A stretch of 64,000 nt of DNA, taken from NCBI RefSeq assembly GCF_964033635.1, contig NZ_OZ035533.1, positions 4,774,001-4,838,000 of the forward strand, in the 5' to 3' direction. Source of the stretch: Chitinophaga sp. MM2321 (GTDB taxonomy: Bacteria > Bacteroidota > Bacteroidia > Chitinophagales > Chitinophagaceae). Each line of letters starts with the position of its first letter. The stretch's first letter is position 1. Below, one piece after another: positions 51,788 through 59,761 of this stretch. The position numbers were made by a program, and so were the translations under genes. The notes beneath the pieces are model-generated. The model was given only the letters and a program-made list of their open reading frames with translations, searched no databases and had not been told where the DNA came from.

Positions 51788-53170
51788 GTGGCACTGATCA
51801 AATCAATATCCGGTATACGCGGAACCATAGGTGGCAAGCCCGGTGAGGGCCTTTCTCCATTAGATGTGGTAAAATTTACGGCAGCTTATGGCACCTGGCT
51901 TCTCCGTCAAACAGAAAACCGTAAGGTGGTAATAGGCCGTGATGGCCGTATTTCCGGCGAAATGGTGAAAAACCTGGTTGTATCCACCCTGAACGCATTG
52001 GGTATCGATGTAGTAGATCTGGGCCTTTCCACTACTCCGACGGTAGAGATTGCCGTTAAGATGGAAAATGCAGCAGGCGGTATTATTCTTACTGCCAGTC
52101 ACAATCCTAAAGAATGGAACGCCCTGAAACTCCTGAATGGAGAAGGTGAATTCATTTCCGGTGAAGACGGCGCCCTGCTGCTGGACATCGCTGAAAGAGA
52201 GGATTTCAACTTTGTAGACGTGAACAAACTCGGCACCTACACACAAGATGATTCCTATCTGCAAAAACACATTGACCTGGTACTGAATTATCCGTTGGTG
52301 GATGTGGCCGCTATTAAAGCACGTAATTTCAAAATAGTGATTGATGCCGTAAACTCTACCGGCGCTTTATTTGTTCCGCCCCTGCTGAAAGCATTAGGCG
52401 TGGAAGAAGTAGAAGTACTGTTTGGTGAAGTGAATGGTAAATTCAGTCACAACCCGGAGCCGCTGGCGGAAAACCTCACAGCCCTCTCCAATGAAGTAAA
52501 TAAGTCCAAGGCCGACCTGGGTATCGCCGTTGATCCGGATGTGGACCGTCTTTGCTTTGTTTGCGAAGATGGCAGCATGTTCGGCGAAGAATACACACTG
52601 GTGGCGGTGGCTGACTACGTACTGAGCAAACGCAGCGGCAATACTGTTTCCAACATGTCATCCACCCAGGCACTGAAAGATATTACCCTGAAACATGGCG
52701 GCCAGTACGCTCCTTCTGCTGTTGGCGAGGTGAACGTAGTAAAGAAAATGAAAGAAACAAACGCTGTAATCGGTGGAGAAGGTAACGGTGGTATCATCGT
52801 TCCGGACCTGCATTATGGCCGCGATGCACTGATTGGTATTGGTCTTTTCCTCAGCCACCTGGCGCATAGCAAGAAAAATATCAAAGCACTCCGCAACAGC
52901 TATCCCGATTATTTTATCTCTAAAAATAAAATAGAGCTGGATAAAGGCGTAGATGTAAAAACCATCTTCGAAAAAATTAAGGGCAAGTATAAAAACCAAC
53001 CTTTAAACACTGAAGACGGGCTAAAAATAGAATTTGATAAAGACTGGGTGCATCTGCGCACTTCCAATACAGAACCCATTATCCGCATTTACGCAGAAAG
53101 CCAGAATGAAACAACGGCAGATAATATTGCAAAGAGGATTATGCAGGATATAAAAGAGTTCATGCACTGA
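51788..53170 (+). CDS. glmM: Phosphoglucosamine mutase
   Basis: A 460-residue alpha-D-phosphohexomutase of usual length, starting with GTG. The domain order is intact: SISGIRGTIGGKPGEGLSPL at the N-terminus, the phosphoserine loop IILTASHNPKEWNALK (Ser at about 101), the Mg-binding loop GIAVDPDVDRLCFV, the sugar-binding loop GGEGNGGIIVP and the phosphate-binding HLRTSNTEPIIRIYAES. It interconverts glucosamine-6-phosphate and -1-phosphate for UDP-GlcNAc and so feeds peptidoglycan and LPS; a general phosphomannomutase role is possible as in other Bacteroidota. It is transcribed towards the cysteine desulfurase gene, with a remarkable 52-nt inverted repeat starting at its stop codon. Confidence 0.9.
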   Translation: MALIKSISGIRGTIGGKPGEGLSPLDVVKFTAAYGTWLLRQTENRKVVIGRDGRISGEMVKNLVVSTLNALGIDVVDLGLSTTPTVEIAVKMENAAGGIILTASHNPKEWNALKLLNGEGEFISGEDGALLLDIAEREDFNFVDVNKLGTYTQDDSYLQKHIDLVLNYPLVDVAAIKARNFKIVIDAVNSTGALFVPPLLKALGVEEVEVLFGEVNGKFSHNPEPLAENLTALSNEVNKSKADLGIAVDPDVDRLCFVCEDGSMFGEEYTLVAVADYVLSKRSGNTVSNMSSTQALKDITLKHGGQYAPSAVGEVNVVKKMKETNAVIGGEGNGGIIVPDLHYGRDALIGIGLFLSHLAHSKKNIKALRNSYPDYFISKNKIELDKGVDVKTIFEKIKGKYKNQPLNTEDGLKIEFDKDWVHLRTSNTEPIIRIYAESQNETTADNIAKRIMQDIKEFMH

Positions 53171-53369
53171 CCAGGATTAAAGGATTATAAGATTTACCCG
53201 GATGGGTGTTTTGTTGTTTGATTTTTTTTAAAGAATTTTTAAAGAATATAAGAAAGAAGTCCTGCCTTAACAAGCAGGACTTCTTTCTTTATATAATTTT
53301 TTAATACTATTCTAATTAAACAACAAAACACCCATCCGGGTAAATCTTATAATCCTTTAATCCTGGTCA
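53168..53369. repeat. Perfect 52-nt inverted repeat spanning stop codon to stop codon
   Basis: Arms 53168-53219 and 53318-53369 match perfectly over 52 nt, with a 98-nt spacer that contains the terminator at 53250-53289. The outer three bases of the left arm are the TGA of glmM (53168-53170), and those of the right arm are the TGA of the minus-strand cysteine desulfurase gene (53367-53369). Pairing stops exactly one base beyond each stop. GATT words lie at 53175, 53183 and 53191 and AATC at 53343, 53351 and 53359, again 8 nt apart. A one-armed relative lies at 61007-61100. Confidence 0.93.
53250..53289. terminator. Bidirectional intrinsic terminator for glmM and cysteine desulfurase genes
   Basis: A 16-bp stem (53250-53265 with 53274-53289, GAAGTCCTGC against GCAGGACTTC at its core) closes an 8-nt loop and is flanked by T-rich sequence on the plus side and A-rich on the other, so it can stop transcription from both convergent genes. 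Confidence 0.85.
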
Positions 53370-54494
53370 TATTAGTTCCTTCAACTTAGCCACCACCCTA
53401 TCCACTTCTTCCCTGGTATTATTTTTAGAGAAAGAGAAGCGTACGGCCACCAGGTCAGGATCGTTATTTAATGTACTGATAACGTGAGACCCCGTACTGG
53501 CGCCGGAAGAACAGGCGCTGCCACCAGAGGCACAAATACCGTTTATATCGAGGTTAAAGAGGATCATCTCACTTTTATCTGTTCTGGGGAAAGATACGTT
53601 CAGTACCGTGTACAGGCTACGGCCATATAGGTCGCCATTGAAAACAACACCGGGAATGTGGCTTTCCAGCTGTTCTACCATATACATACGCAGGTCGCTG
53701 ATATAGCGTCTGTGTTCTTCGTAACTTTCGGTTGCCATTTCCAGTGCCCTGGCGAAACCAACAATACCATACAGATTTTCAGTACCTGCACGCATATTGC
53801 GTTCCTGGCTGCCTCCCTGGATGAAGGGGGATATCTTCACACTATCATTGATATATAAAATACCAACTCCTTTTGGACCATGAAATTTATGACCGGCGCC
53901 GGTAATGAAGTGTACGTTTGTTTTATGCAGATTAAACGGATAGTGCCCTACAGTCTGTACCGTGTCTGAATGGAAGATGGCATTAAACTCCTTGCACATT
54001 TCACCTACTTCCCAGAGGTCCAGCATATTGCCTATTTCGTTGTTTGCATGCATGAGGGTAACCAGGCATTTCCCTTCGGCGCCTTTCAGCAGGTCATAGA
54101 GGTGGGCCAGATCGATATGTCCTGAAGGTAATACGTTTACATAAGAGAGGGCAATACCATCGCGTTTATGCAGGCATTCCACGGTGTGCAGGGTAGCATG
54201 GTGCTCAATAGGCGAGGTGATGATATGCGTGCATCCCAGGTCTTTTATAGCCGCATTGATGGCGGTGTTGCTGCTTTCCGTACCACCGGAAGTAAAAAAG
54301 ATCTCTCCCGGATTGGCATGAAGGATTTTCGCGACAGATTTACGTGCAGTTTCGATAGCCAGTCTTGTTTCTCTTCCAAATGAGTAGATAGAAGAAGGAT
54401 TGCCAAATTTTCCGGTCAGATAGGGCAGCATAGCGTCCAATACCACTGGGTCAAGTTGTGTGGTGGCGGCGTTATCAAAATAAATTCTTTCCAA
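53367..54494 (-). CDS. Cysteine desulfurase (NifS/IscS family)
   Basis: A 375-residue PLP enzyme. It reads RIYFDNAATTQLDPVVLDAM at the N-terminus, FFTSGGTESSNTAINAAI at the cofactor-binding region, ITGAGHKFHGPKGVGILYI with the PLP Lys, and CASGGSACSSGASTGSHVI with the active-site Cys. It supplies persulfide sulfur for Fe-S clusters and thio-modifications. I start it at the TTG at 54494, which gives the family's usual ERIYFDNAATT beginning. The TTG at 54527 would add 11 residues but lies inside a promoter-like AACTTTG box. No other isc or suf gene is adjacent. Confidence 0.9.
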   Translation of the reverse strand: MERIYFDNAATTQLDPVVLDAMLPYLTGKFGNPSSIYSFGRETRLAIETARKSVAKILHANPGEIFFTSGGTESSNTAINAAIKDLGCTHIITSPIEHHATLHTVECLHKRDGIALSYVNVLPSGHIDLAHLYDLLKGAEGKCLVTLMHANNEIGNMLDLWEVGEMCKEFNAIFHSDTVQTVGHYPFNLHKTNVHFITGAGHKFHGPKGVGILYINDSVKISPFIQGGSQERNMRAGTENLYGIVGFARALEMATESYEEHRRYISDLRMYMVEQLESHIPGVVFNGDLYGRSLYTVLNVSFPRTDKSEMILFNLDINGICASGGSACSSGASTGSHVISTLNNDPDLVAVRFSFSKNNTREEVDRVVAKLKELI

Positions 54495-54524
54495 TGTCGG
54501 ATGGTTTTTGATGATTGGTGCCCG

Positions 54525-54532
54525 CAAAGTTC
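54525..54532 (-). promoter_or_regulatory. Candidate -7 box of the cysteine desulfurase gene
   Basis: On the minus strand GAACTTTG matches TAnnTTTG at 7 of 8 positions and lies 30 nt before the chosen TTG start at 54494, a typical short leader. It overlaps the alternative TTG start codon at 54527. Confidence 0.35.
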
Positions 54533-54571
54533 CGAAAAAAATGTGAATTAGACCGTGGATGGAATAGAGCT

Positions 54572-54663
54572 ATTTTCCGATTTATGAACTTAGATATTTA
54601 GTTTAAACAGCATATTATCGTCTAAACAAATATCAAAATTCATAAATCCGAAAATTCATAAAT
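54572..54663. repeat. 8-nt-phased intergenic inverted-repeat element (element 5)
   Basis: AAAT lies at 54628, 54636, 54644, 54652 and 54660, all exactly 8 nt apart. Facing it, ATTT lies at 54572, 54580 and 54596 with ACTT at 54588. The arms (about 54573-54606 and 54621-54655) pair over some 35 nt with about six mismatches. The right end is 3 nt from the stop of the LytTR-type gene (54667). Confidence 0.78.
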
Positions 54664-54666
54664 GAT

Positions 54667-55377
54667 TTACGAGTTCCTGTTGATCACATCATAGAACCGA
54701 TCGCGGTAGCCATCACTGATAGGAATAGGTTGATTGGCAATCATGACGGTATTCTTCTCCACTGAATTTATTTTATTGAGCGATACCAGGTAAGAGCGGT
54801 GTACGCGGATAAATTTATCGGCGGGCAACCGGGTTTCGAATGATTTGAGACTGCGCAGGGTGAGTACCGGCAGATTTTGCGTATAGATTTTCGTATAGTC
54901 TTTCAATGCTTCGATGAAGAGAATATCTTCAAGATTAATCTTGATGATCTTGTATTCCGTTTTAATAAAGATGTAGTCATTGAGCCAGGCAGCATCCACG
55001 GTGTTGCCTTTTTGCTGGGTGGCCGACATTGTTTCGTTGGCTTTAGCCGCAGCTTTGAGGAAACGCTCAAAGGGCACGGGTTTGAGCAGATAGTCCACCA
55101 CATCCAGGTTAAAGCCATCCAGTGCATACTCTCCGTAGGCCGTGGTAAAGATCACCATGGGCGGGTATTTTAATGACTTAAGGAACTGGATACCGGTGAT
55201 GTCGGGCATCTTTATATCCAGAAATACCAGGTCTACCGGTTCTTCTTGCAGAAAGTGCAATGCGTTGGCCGCATTCTCAAATTTGCCTGCAAGGGTCAGA
55301 TAGGGCACCTTCCGGATATAATCTTCCATGATTTCCAGCGCCAGTGGCTCATCGTCCACTGCTATACACTTTATCAT
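54667..55377 (-). CDS. LytTR-family response regulator
   Basis: A 236-residue response regulator. The receiver domain (about 1-120) has the acidic pair in CIAVDDEPLALEIMEDYI, the phosphorylated Asp in PVDLVFLDIKMPDITGIQFL and the Lys in YLLKPVPFERFLKA. The C-terminal LytTR DNA-binding domain (about 135-235) carries FIEALKDYTKIYTQNLPVLT and KFIRVHRSYLVSLNKINSVE. Its start overlaps the kinase gene by 4 bp, so they form a two-component pair. LytTR proteins bind direct repeats; a set of spaced TGTTAA words upstream of the kinase gene (56689-56726) is a candidate target. Confidence 0.93.
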   Translation of the reverse strand: MIKCIAVDDEPLALEIMEDYIRKVPYLTLAGKFENAANALHFLQEEPVDLVFLDIKMPDITGIQFLKSLKYPPMVIFTTAYGEYALDGFNLDVVDYLLKPVPFERFLKAAAKANETMSATQQKGNTVDAAWLNDYIFIKTEYKIIKINLEDILFIEALKDYTKIYTQNLPVLTLRSLKSFETRLPADKFIRVHRSYLVSLNKINSVEKNTVMIANQPIPISDGYRDRFYDVINRNS

Positions 55378-56645
55378 TTTTTCAATACTATTTTAAGCTC
55401 AACAATAAATTGGTTTCCCGCTTCTGTAATATTTACTTCATGCTCATTTGCATAAAGCATTTCCAGTCTTTTTAATACATTCTGTAAGCCTATTCCTCCC
55501 CTTTCTGCGACCCGCTCTTTAAAGAGGCTGTTTTTAACGATTAAGTTGATCATATTTTCCGCAATAGTAATATCTATATCGATAAAGGAATGTTCTGTAT
55601 AGCTGATGCCATGTTTAAAAGCGTTTTCCACAAAAGGTACCAGGAGCATAGGTTCTATCTGCCATGCCACCGCGTCGCCGGTTAACTGATAGTTAATGCT
55701 GATGTCCTTGGGCAACCGCAACCGCTGTATATCAATATAATCCTGTAAATATTTCAGTTCCTGCGACAGCAATACCCTTGCTTCATTGGACTCATAAATC
55801 ATGTAGCGCATAATGGTTGACAACTTCAGGATCGCATGCTCTGTTTGTGCTGATTGTTTATGTGCCAGCGAATAAATAGTATTCAGACAGTTAAAAAGGA
55901 AGTGAGGATTAATCTGCGACTTCAAAAATTTTAATTCCGCATTCAGTTTCTCTACTTTCAGTTCTTCCCGTTGTTTTTCGCTCTTAAACCATTCCTGGGC
56001 AATTTTTATAAAGCCACTCATAAACAACATGAGCAAAGCAAAGAACCCTGATCGTCGTAATACTTCCGGAAACAGCAGGTATTCCCAGAAATAAGGCGGG
56101 TCCCTTCTTACTATGAAATTGTCTGTACTACCCGGTGGTGGCGGTATCGGCAAACTATCTGTTCCGCGGGAAACCAGTATCCGCTCCGCACGCATCGCAT
56201 GTACACCCTCCTCTGCTTCTATCCTGAACATGCGATTCCTGCGAGGGTGAAACGGAGGAAAGCCTTCCCGTGTTACATTTTGTACCTGATTATTTTTATC
56301 TATCCGCATCGTCGTCATGGCCGGACGCGATAAAAAGTGTCTGAAAAAATAAAAATCAAGTGCAGCCTGTTGTACTGTAATGAAGGTAACCAGCAGGATT
56401 ACGCTGCTCAGGTAAATGGCAATTTTTTTTCCGTTGAAAAAACGCGGAATTAATACGTAAATATTGAGATAGAAAATAGCAATGAGAAAGAGATTATCAA
56501 TCAGTTCTTTGATAAAAAACCCTTTGTGCAGGATCTGAATCCGGTAGATAAAAAAAGGAAAAAATAAAAAGCACGCCCATCCCAGGATGTGCAGTGCAAT
56601 GATGAAGGGACGGTTTCTAAGAATCTGTTTGAAGTTTAGCATCAT
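55374..56645 (-). CDS. LytS/YehU-type sensor histidine kinase
   Basis: A 423-residue membrane kinase. Four hydrophobic helices (about 13-35, 45-65, 75-97 and 195-215) surround a periplasmic loop containing a Pro/Arg-rich stretch. The His_kinase domain begins LKSQINPHFLFNCLNTIYSL with the phosphorylated His, and the ATPase part has LVPFVENAFKHGISYTEHSF (N box) and GIGLQNVLKRLEMLY. It controls the LytTR regulator encoded downstream with a 4-bp overlap. The signal is unknown; neighbouring DUF4907 and kelch genes upstream on the same strand are possible targets. Confidence 0.92.
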   Translation of the reverse strand: MMLNFKQILRNRPFIIALHILGWACFLFFPFFIYRIQILHKGFFIKELIDNLFLIAIFYLNIYVLIPRFFNGKKIAIYLSSVILLVTFITVQQAALDFYFFRHFLSRPAMTTMRIDKNNQVQNVTREGFPPFHPRRNRMFRIEAEEGVHAMRAERILVSRGTDSLPIPPPPGSTDNFIVRRDPPYFWEYLLFPEVLRRSGFFALLMLFMSGFIKIAQEWFKSEKQREELKVEKLNAELKFLKSQINPHFLFNCLNTIYSLAHKQSAQTEHAILKLSTIMRYMIYESNEARVLLSQELKYLQDYIDIQRLRLPKDISINYQLTGDAVAWQIEPMLLVPFVENAFKHGISYTEHSFIDIDITIAENMINLIVKNSLFKERVAERGGIGLQNVLKRLEMLYANEHEVNITEAGNQFIVELKIVLKK

Positions 56646-56688
56646 TTTGTTTGACGCAATAAACTTACACCAGAACAGGTTATCCTTC

Positions 56689-56819
56689 TGTTAAAGTTTG
56701 TTAATCACCCTATAAGGGATTGTTAAAATTACAATGATATTAAAAATACGTTAAAATTAAGGCCCATAGCGATCTCCATCCGATTAAAATATTAAAATCA
56801 GCTTAAAATGAGGGGCCTT
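56689..56819 (-). promoter_or_regulatory. Repeat-rich upstream region of the LytS/LytTR operon
   Basis: TGTTAA occurs at 56689, 56699 and 56721, spacings of 10 and 22 nt, roughly one and two helical turns, as expected for LytTR direct-repeat sites. TTAAAAT occurs at 56723, 56751, 56784, 56792 and 56803. A distant inverted pair AAGGCCC (56759) and GGGCCTT (56813) could also form a stem after the DUF4907 gene. The region is AT-rich, so chance must be considered. Confidence 0.35.
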
Positions 56820-56843
56820 GAATTGATGTGCCGACAGGTATTT

Positions 56844-57191
56844 CTACCGCGCTTCTGCGATCTGCATTTTTACTAATTCGGCCTGCGTCATGGCTGGCAT
56901 TTTACGCTGTACTAATTTTTCCATCACCGCATTCCCTACGCGCAGGGCATCTTCTTTTGAATGAAATACCCGGTTGCCGGGAACGCCTGGAATTACATCC
57001 TGGTAAATGTAGGGATGTCCGTCCATGACTACTTTATATCCCCAGCCACCATTAATTTCAAAAGGCTCCACCGCAAGGGAAACCATTGCGGTGGAACTCT
57101 TTTCCGGTGTGACTGTGCGGTGTTTTACGGCTACAAAAACCAGTACCGCCAGCACGATGCCGGCTACGATTAAGATATTTCGTTTAGTCAT
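56844..57191 (-). CDS. DUF4907-family protein, membrane-anchored
   Basis: A 115-residue protein. An N-terminal membrane anchor or uncleaved signal (ILIVAGIVLAVLVFVAV, residues 5-21) precedes the family domain (VEPFEINGGWGYKVVMDGHP, YIYQDVIPGVPGNRVFHSKE) and a C-terminal helix. The frame extends 15 codons upstream, but the ATG at 57191 (MTKRNILIVAG) gives a normal start and overlaps the kelch gene by 8 bp, indicating coupling. I recall DUF4907 genes beside kelch-repeat genes in related bacteria. The function is unknown; secretion to the periplasm is likely. Confidence 0.8.
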   Translation of the reverse strand: MTKRNILIVAGIVLAVLVFVAVKHRTVTPEKSSTAMVSLAVEPFEINGGWGYKVVMDGHPYIYQDVIPGVPGNRVFHSKEDALRVGNAVMEKLVQRKMPAMTQAELVKMQIAEAR

Positions 57192-58185
57192 TCTTGTTAT
57201 ACTCAGCTGTAGGATCAAATTCAAACATGTTATCAAACGCCTGGCTGGAGCTGGTACCCAGTACTACAAAGCCGCGGTCTTTTACAGAAAAGCCCACTGC
57301 ACCTGTACGGGCAGCACCTTCGAAGTCTGTTTTCTGTACCCAGGTATCGGAACCGGGTGTGTATTCCCATACCGCACTGGTTAATCCACCGGTGGTACCG
57401 GAAACGATATATCCTTTTCCTTTCATGGCAAAAGCCGCTGCGCTGCTACCTTTGAAGTTGTAGCTATCATCATAGCTGTCGTCAGAAAGATTGTCGATAG
57501 CACGCAACTGTACCCAGTTGTCTGTATCGCCGTCATACGCATAGAAATCGCTGATAAAAGTAGAGTTGGCCGTTCCCATGACCACGTATGCCCGGTTGCC
57601 GATCACGAAAGAAGAAGCATCTGTTCTTTTACCGGTGTTCAGGCTGGGTGCCTGTGCCCAGCTATCTGTGGTGGGATCGTATTTCCAGTTATCTTTTAAC
57701 CAGTTACCATCATAGCCGGTAGTGATAAAGCCTTTATCTTTCAGTGCAAAGCTAACCGCGCCATAACGTGCAGAGCCTGCAAAGTCGGCCTTGCGTTGCC
57801 AGCTGTTGGCAGCAGGATCATACTGATAAAAATCATTCAGTTTGTTGAGTCCGTCGTAACCCGTGCCGATATACCCTTTACCGGCCATGGCAATACCTAC
57901 CGCGCCATTGCGGCCCGCACCGGGGAATGCTGCTTTCTGCGTCCACTGGTTGAGATCTACATCATATACCCAGAAGTCCTGCAACCGGTTTTCACCATCA
58001 TAGCCGGTACCGATGTAGGCTTTATTATCAATCACAAAAGATGCAGCCGAACTTCTGGCGACCCCTTCAAATTCGGAACGTTTGATCCAGTTACCCACCA
58101 GGGTGGTGGTGGAAGAATCCTTAGAGCAGGCCACCAAAGAAGCGATCAATAATAAACTATAACCTTTTAAATAACGCATTAGCAT
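57184..58185 (-). CDS. Kelch-repeat lipoprotein
   Basis: A 333-residue lipoprotein. The signal ends in a lipobox (IASLVACS, Cys at about 20). The mature part is built of six kelch-like repeats, each with a glycine-rich turn then an aromatic-Asp pair: YIGTGYDGENRLQDFWVYD, YIGTGYDGLNKLNDFYQYD, FITTGYDGNWLKDNWKYD, then YVVMGTANS, YIVSGTTGG and FVVLGTSSS versions. Six blades should close a beta-propeller. It may bind a protein or glycan at the outer membrane. It overlaps the DUF4907 gene downstream by 8 bp and is divergent from the DUF4270 gene. A start two codons later is equally possible. Confidence 0.88.
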   Translation of the reverse strand: MLMRYLKGYSLLLIASLVACSKDSSTTTLVGNWIKRSEFEGVARSSAASFVIDNKAYIGTGYDGENRLQDFWVYDVDLNQWTQKAAFPGAGRNGAVGIAMAGKGYIGTGYDGLNKLNDFYQYDPAANSWQRKADFAGSARYGAVSFALKDKGFITTGYDGNWLKDNWKYDPTTDSWAQAPSLNTGKRTDASSFVIGNRAYVVMGTANSTFISDFYAYDGDTDNWVQLRAIDNLSDDSYDDSYNFKGSSAAAFAMKGKGYIVSGTTGGLTSAVWEYTPGSDTWVQKTDFEGAARTGAVGFSVKDRGFVVLGTSSSQAFDNMFEFDPTAEYNKND

Positions 58186-58426
58186 GTTCTTTTTACGATA
58201 GCCAAAATTATCCGCAGGAGCATTCCGGCAAACAGGAAATAGATATACCCCTCTTTTTAAATGACAGATACCGTTATTTTATCTGCCAGCAGTAATCTTT
58301 CGCCGCTAATGCTTGTTCATGCGCTATTGGCAGCATAAAGAACAGAATCCACGGTTCATCGATGAATTATGCCTGTTGGCATATTAAAGGAACTGTAAGT
58401 ATTGATCCTGTCTAAAATTGCGCACC

Positions 58427-59761
58427 ATGAACACGACCATGTATCATTTATTTTTCAGCCGCTTCCGGCGCAGCATCTTCAAATACCTGCCGGGAGTTTT
58501 GCTCGTGGCAGCTTTTTCTTCCTGTGAAAAGGCCGGCTTCACTTACAATAATGTGGTAGATAATAATCAGGCAACAGATTATATCCTTTCTGATACTTTG
58601 TCGCTCACCATGAAAACAATCCGGTATGATTCCATACCCACTTCCGGTGCAGCTACGTTGCTCACCGGTATCAAAACAGATCCGTTGTTCGGTACCACCA
58701 CCGCTACTTCTTTCTTTCAGCTGTTACAACCCGCCACCATTGATATTCCTGTTCACGGATCACAATATGATTCCATGTCGCTGATCATGCATCCCAACGG
58801 ATATATGTCAGGTGATTCTACTATACCGCAGGATCTGCGCGTGTACCGGGTGACGGAAAAAATTCAGCCGGCAAAAAACTTTTATTATCTCTACAACAAC
58901 AGTAGCTTTTCTACAGAAACCAATCCCATCGGTAGTTTCACGGGCATTATACGCCCTGGCACCGATAAGATTATTTCGGTCAAGATGTCTGACATCCTGG
59001 GCAACCAGCTGTTTACCATGTTGCGCGATAAGAGTCCGGATATTACCGCTTCCAATACTTTCCTCGAATTTTTCAAAGGGCTGCAGGTGAGGCCCGGTCC
59101 CAACAGTAAAGCGGTAACAGGCTTTTCAGCGGAGGACACCAGTCTTACCATGCGGTTATATTATCATACCAATGAGATCATCACAACGGTGAAATATGTG
59201 GATTTTAAAATGACCACGCCTGAGCTCCAGTTCAACCAGGTGTCCACAAACCGCACCGGTACGCCCATAGCCGCGCTGGACGGCACTGAAAAGGAATTGC
59301 CATCTACACAAACAGGGAATGTTGCTTTTATACAGCCTATAACGGGGGTGGCTACACGAATAGATCTGCCGTACCTGAAAAGCCTCCCGCAACTGGGACA
59401 ATACTTCAAGCTCATGAAAGTGATCATGACGGTATCTCCCGCCAACGGCAGTACAATCGGATACCGGCTACCGCCTAACCTGGTCCTCTGTGCGGTAAAT
59501 AAAACAAACGATGTAACCGACACCCTCAATTACGGCACGCTGACGATTGACAACATGTATAACGAACATACCACCTACACCTACGACATCACATCGTATT
59601 GTACAGCACAGCTAACGGCTACAGACAACACGGCCCGCGGCCTGTTGCTCACCACCAGCGGCGGGGAAGCCAGAACAACACTGGACCGTCTCGCTATCGG
59701 CGATCAGCGCAACACAAAAAACAAGATCAAAATACAGGTGTACTTCCTGTTGTATAAATAA
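58427..59761 (+). CDS. DUF4270-family lipoprotein
   Basis: A 444-residue lipoprotein of DUF4270. After a basic N-region the signal ends in VAAFSSCEKAG (lipobox FSSC). The family core shows DYILSDTLSLTMKTIRYDSI, LLTGIKTDPLFGTTTATSFF and, near the end, LLLTTSGGEARTTLDRLAIG. The frame also opens at a TTG 9 nt earlier, but the ATG at 58427 is preferred. Its stop shares one base with the start of the next gene (TAATG), so the two are a translational pair, probably an outer-membrane lipoprotein and its beta-barrel partner. The biochemical role is not known. Confidence 0.85.
   Translation: MNTTMYHLFFSRFRRSIFKYLPGVLLVAAFSSCEKAGFTYNNVVDNNQATDYILSDTLSLTMKTIRYDSIPTSGAATLLTGIKTDPLFGTTTATSFFQLLQPATIDIPVHGSQYDSMSLIMHPNGYMSGDSTIPQDLRVYRVTEKIQPAKNFYYLYNNSSFSTETNPIGSFTGIIRPGTDKIISVKMSDILGNQLFTMLRDKSPDITASNTFLEFFKGLQVRPGPNSKAVTGFSAEDTSLTMRLYYHTNEIITTVKYVDFKMTTPELQFNQVSTNRTGTPIAALDGTEKELPSTQTGNVAFIQPITGVATRIDLPYLKSLPQLGQYFKLMKVIMTVSPANGSTIGYRLPPNLVLCAVNKTNDVTDTLNYGTLTIDNMYNEHTTYTYDITSYCTAQLTATDNTARGLLLTTSGGEARTTLDRLAIGDQRNTKNKIKIQVYFLLYK

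Noticed and set aside
53168..53369. Transposon or MITE insertion
   Set aside because: No target duplication or transposase is visible, and the arms start exactly at stop codons; insertion remains possible but is not supported by the sequence alone.
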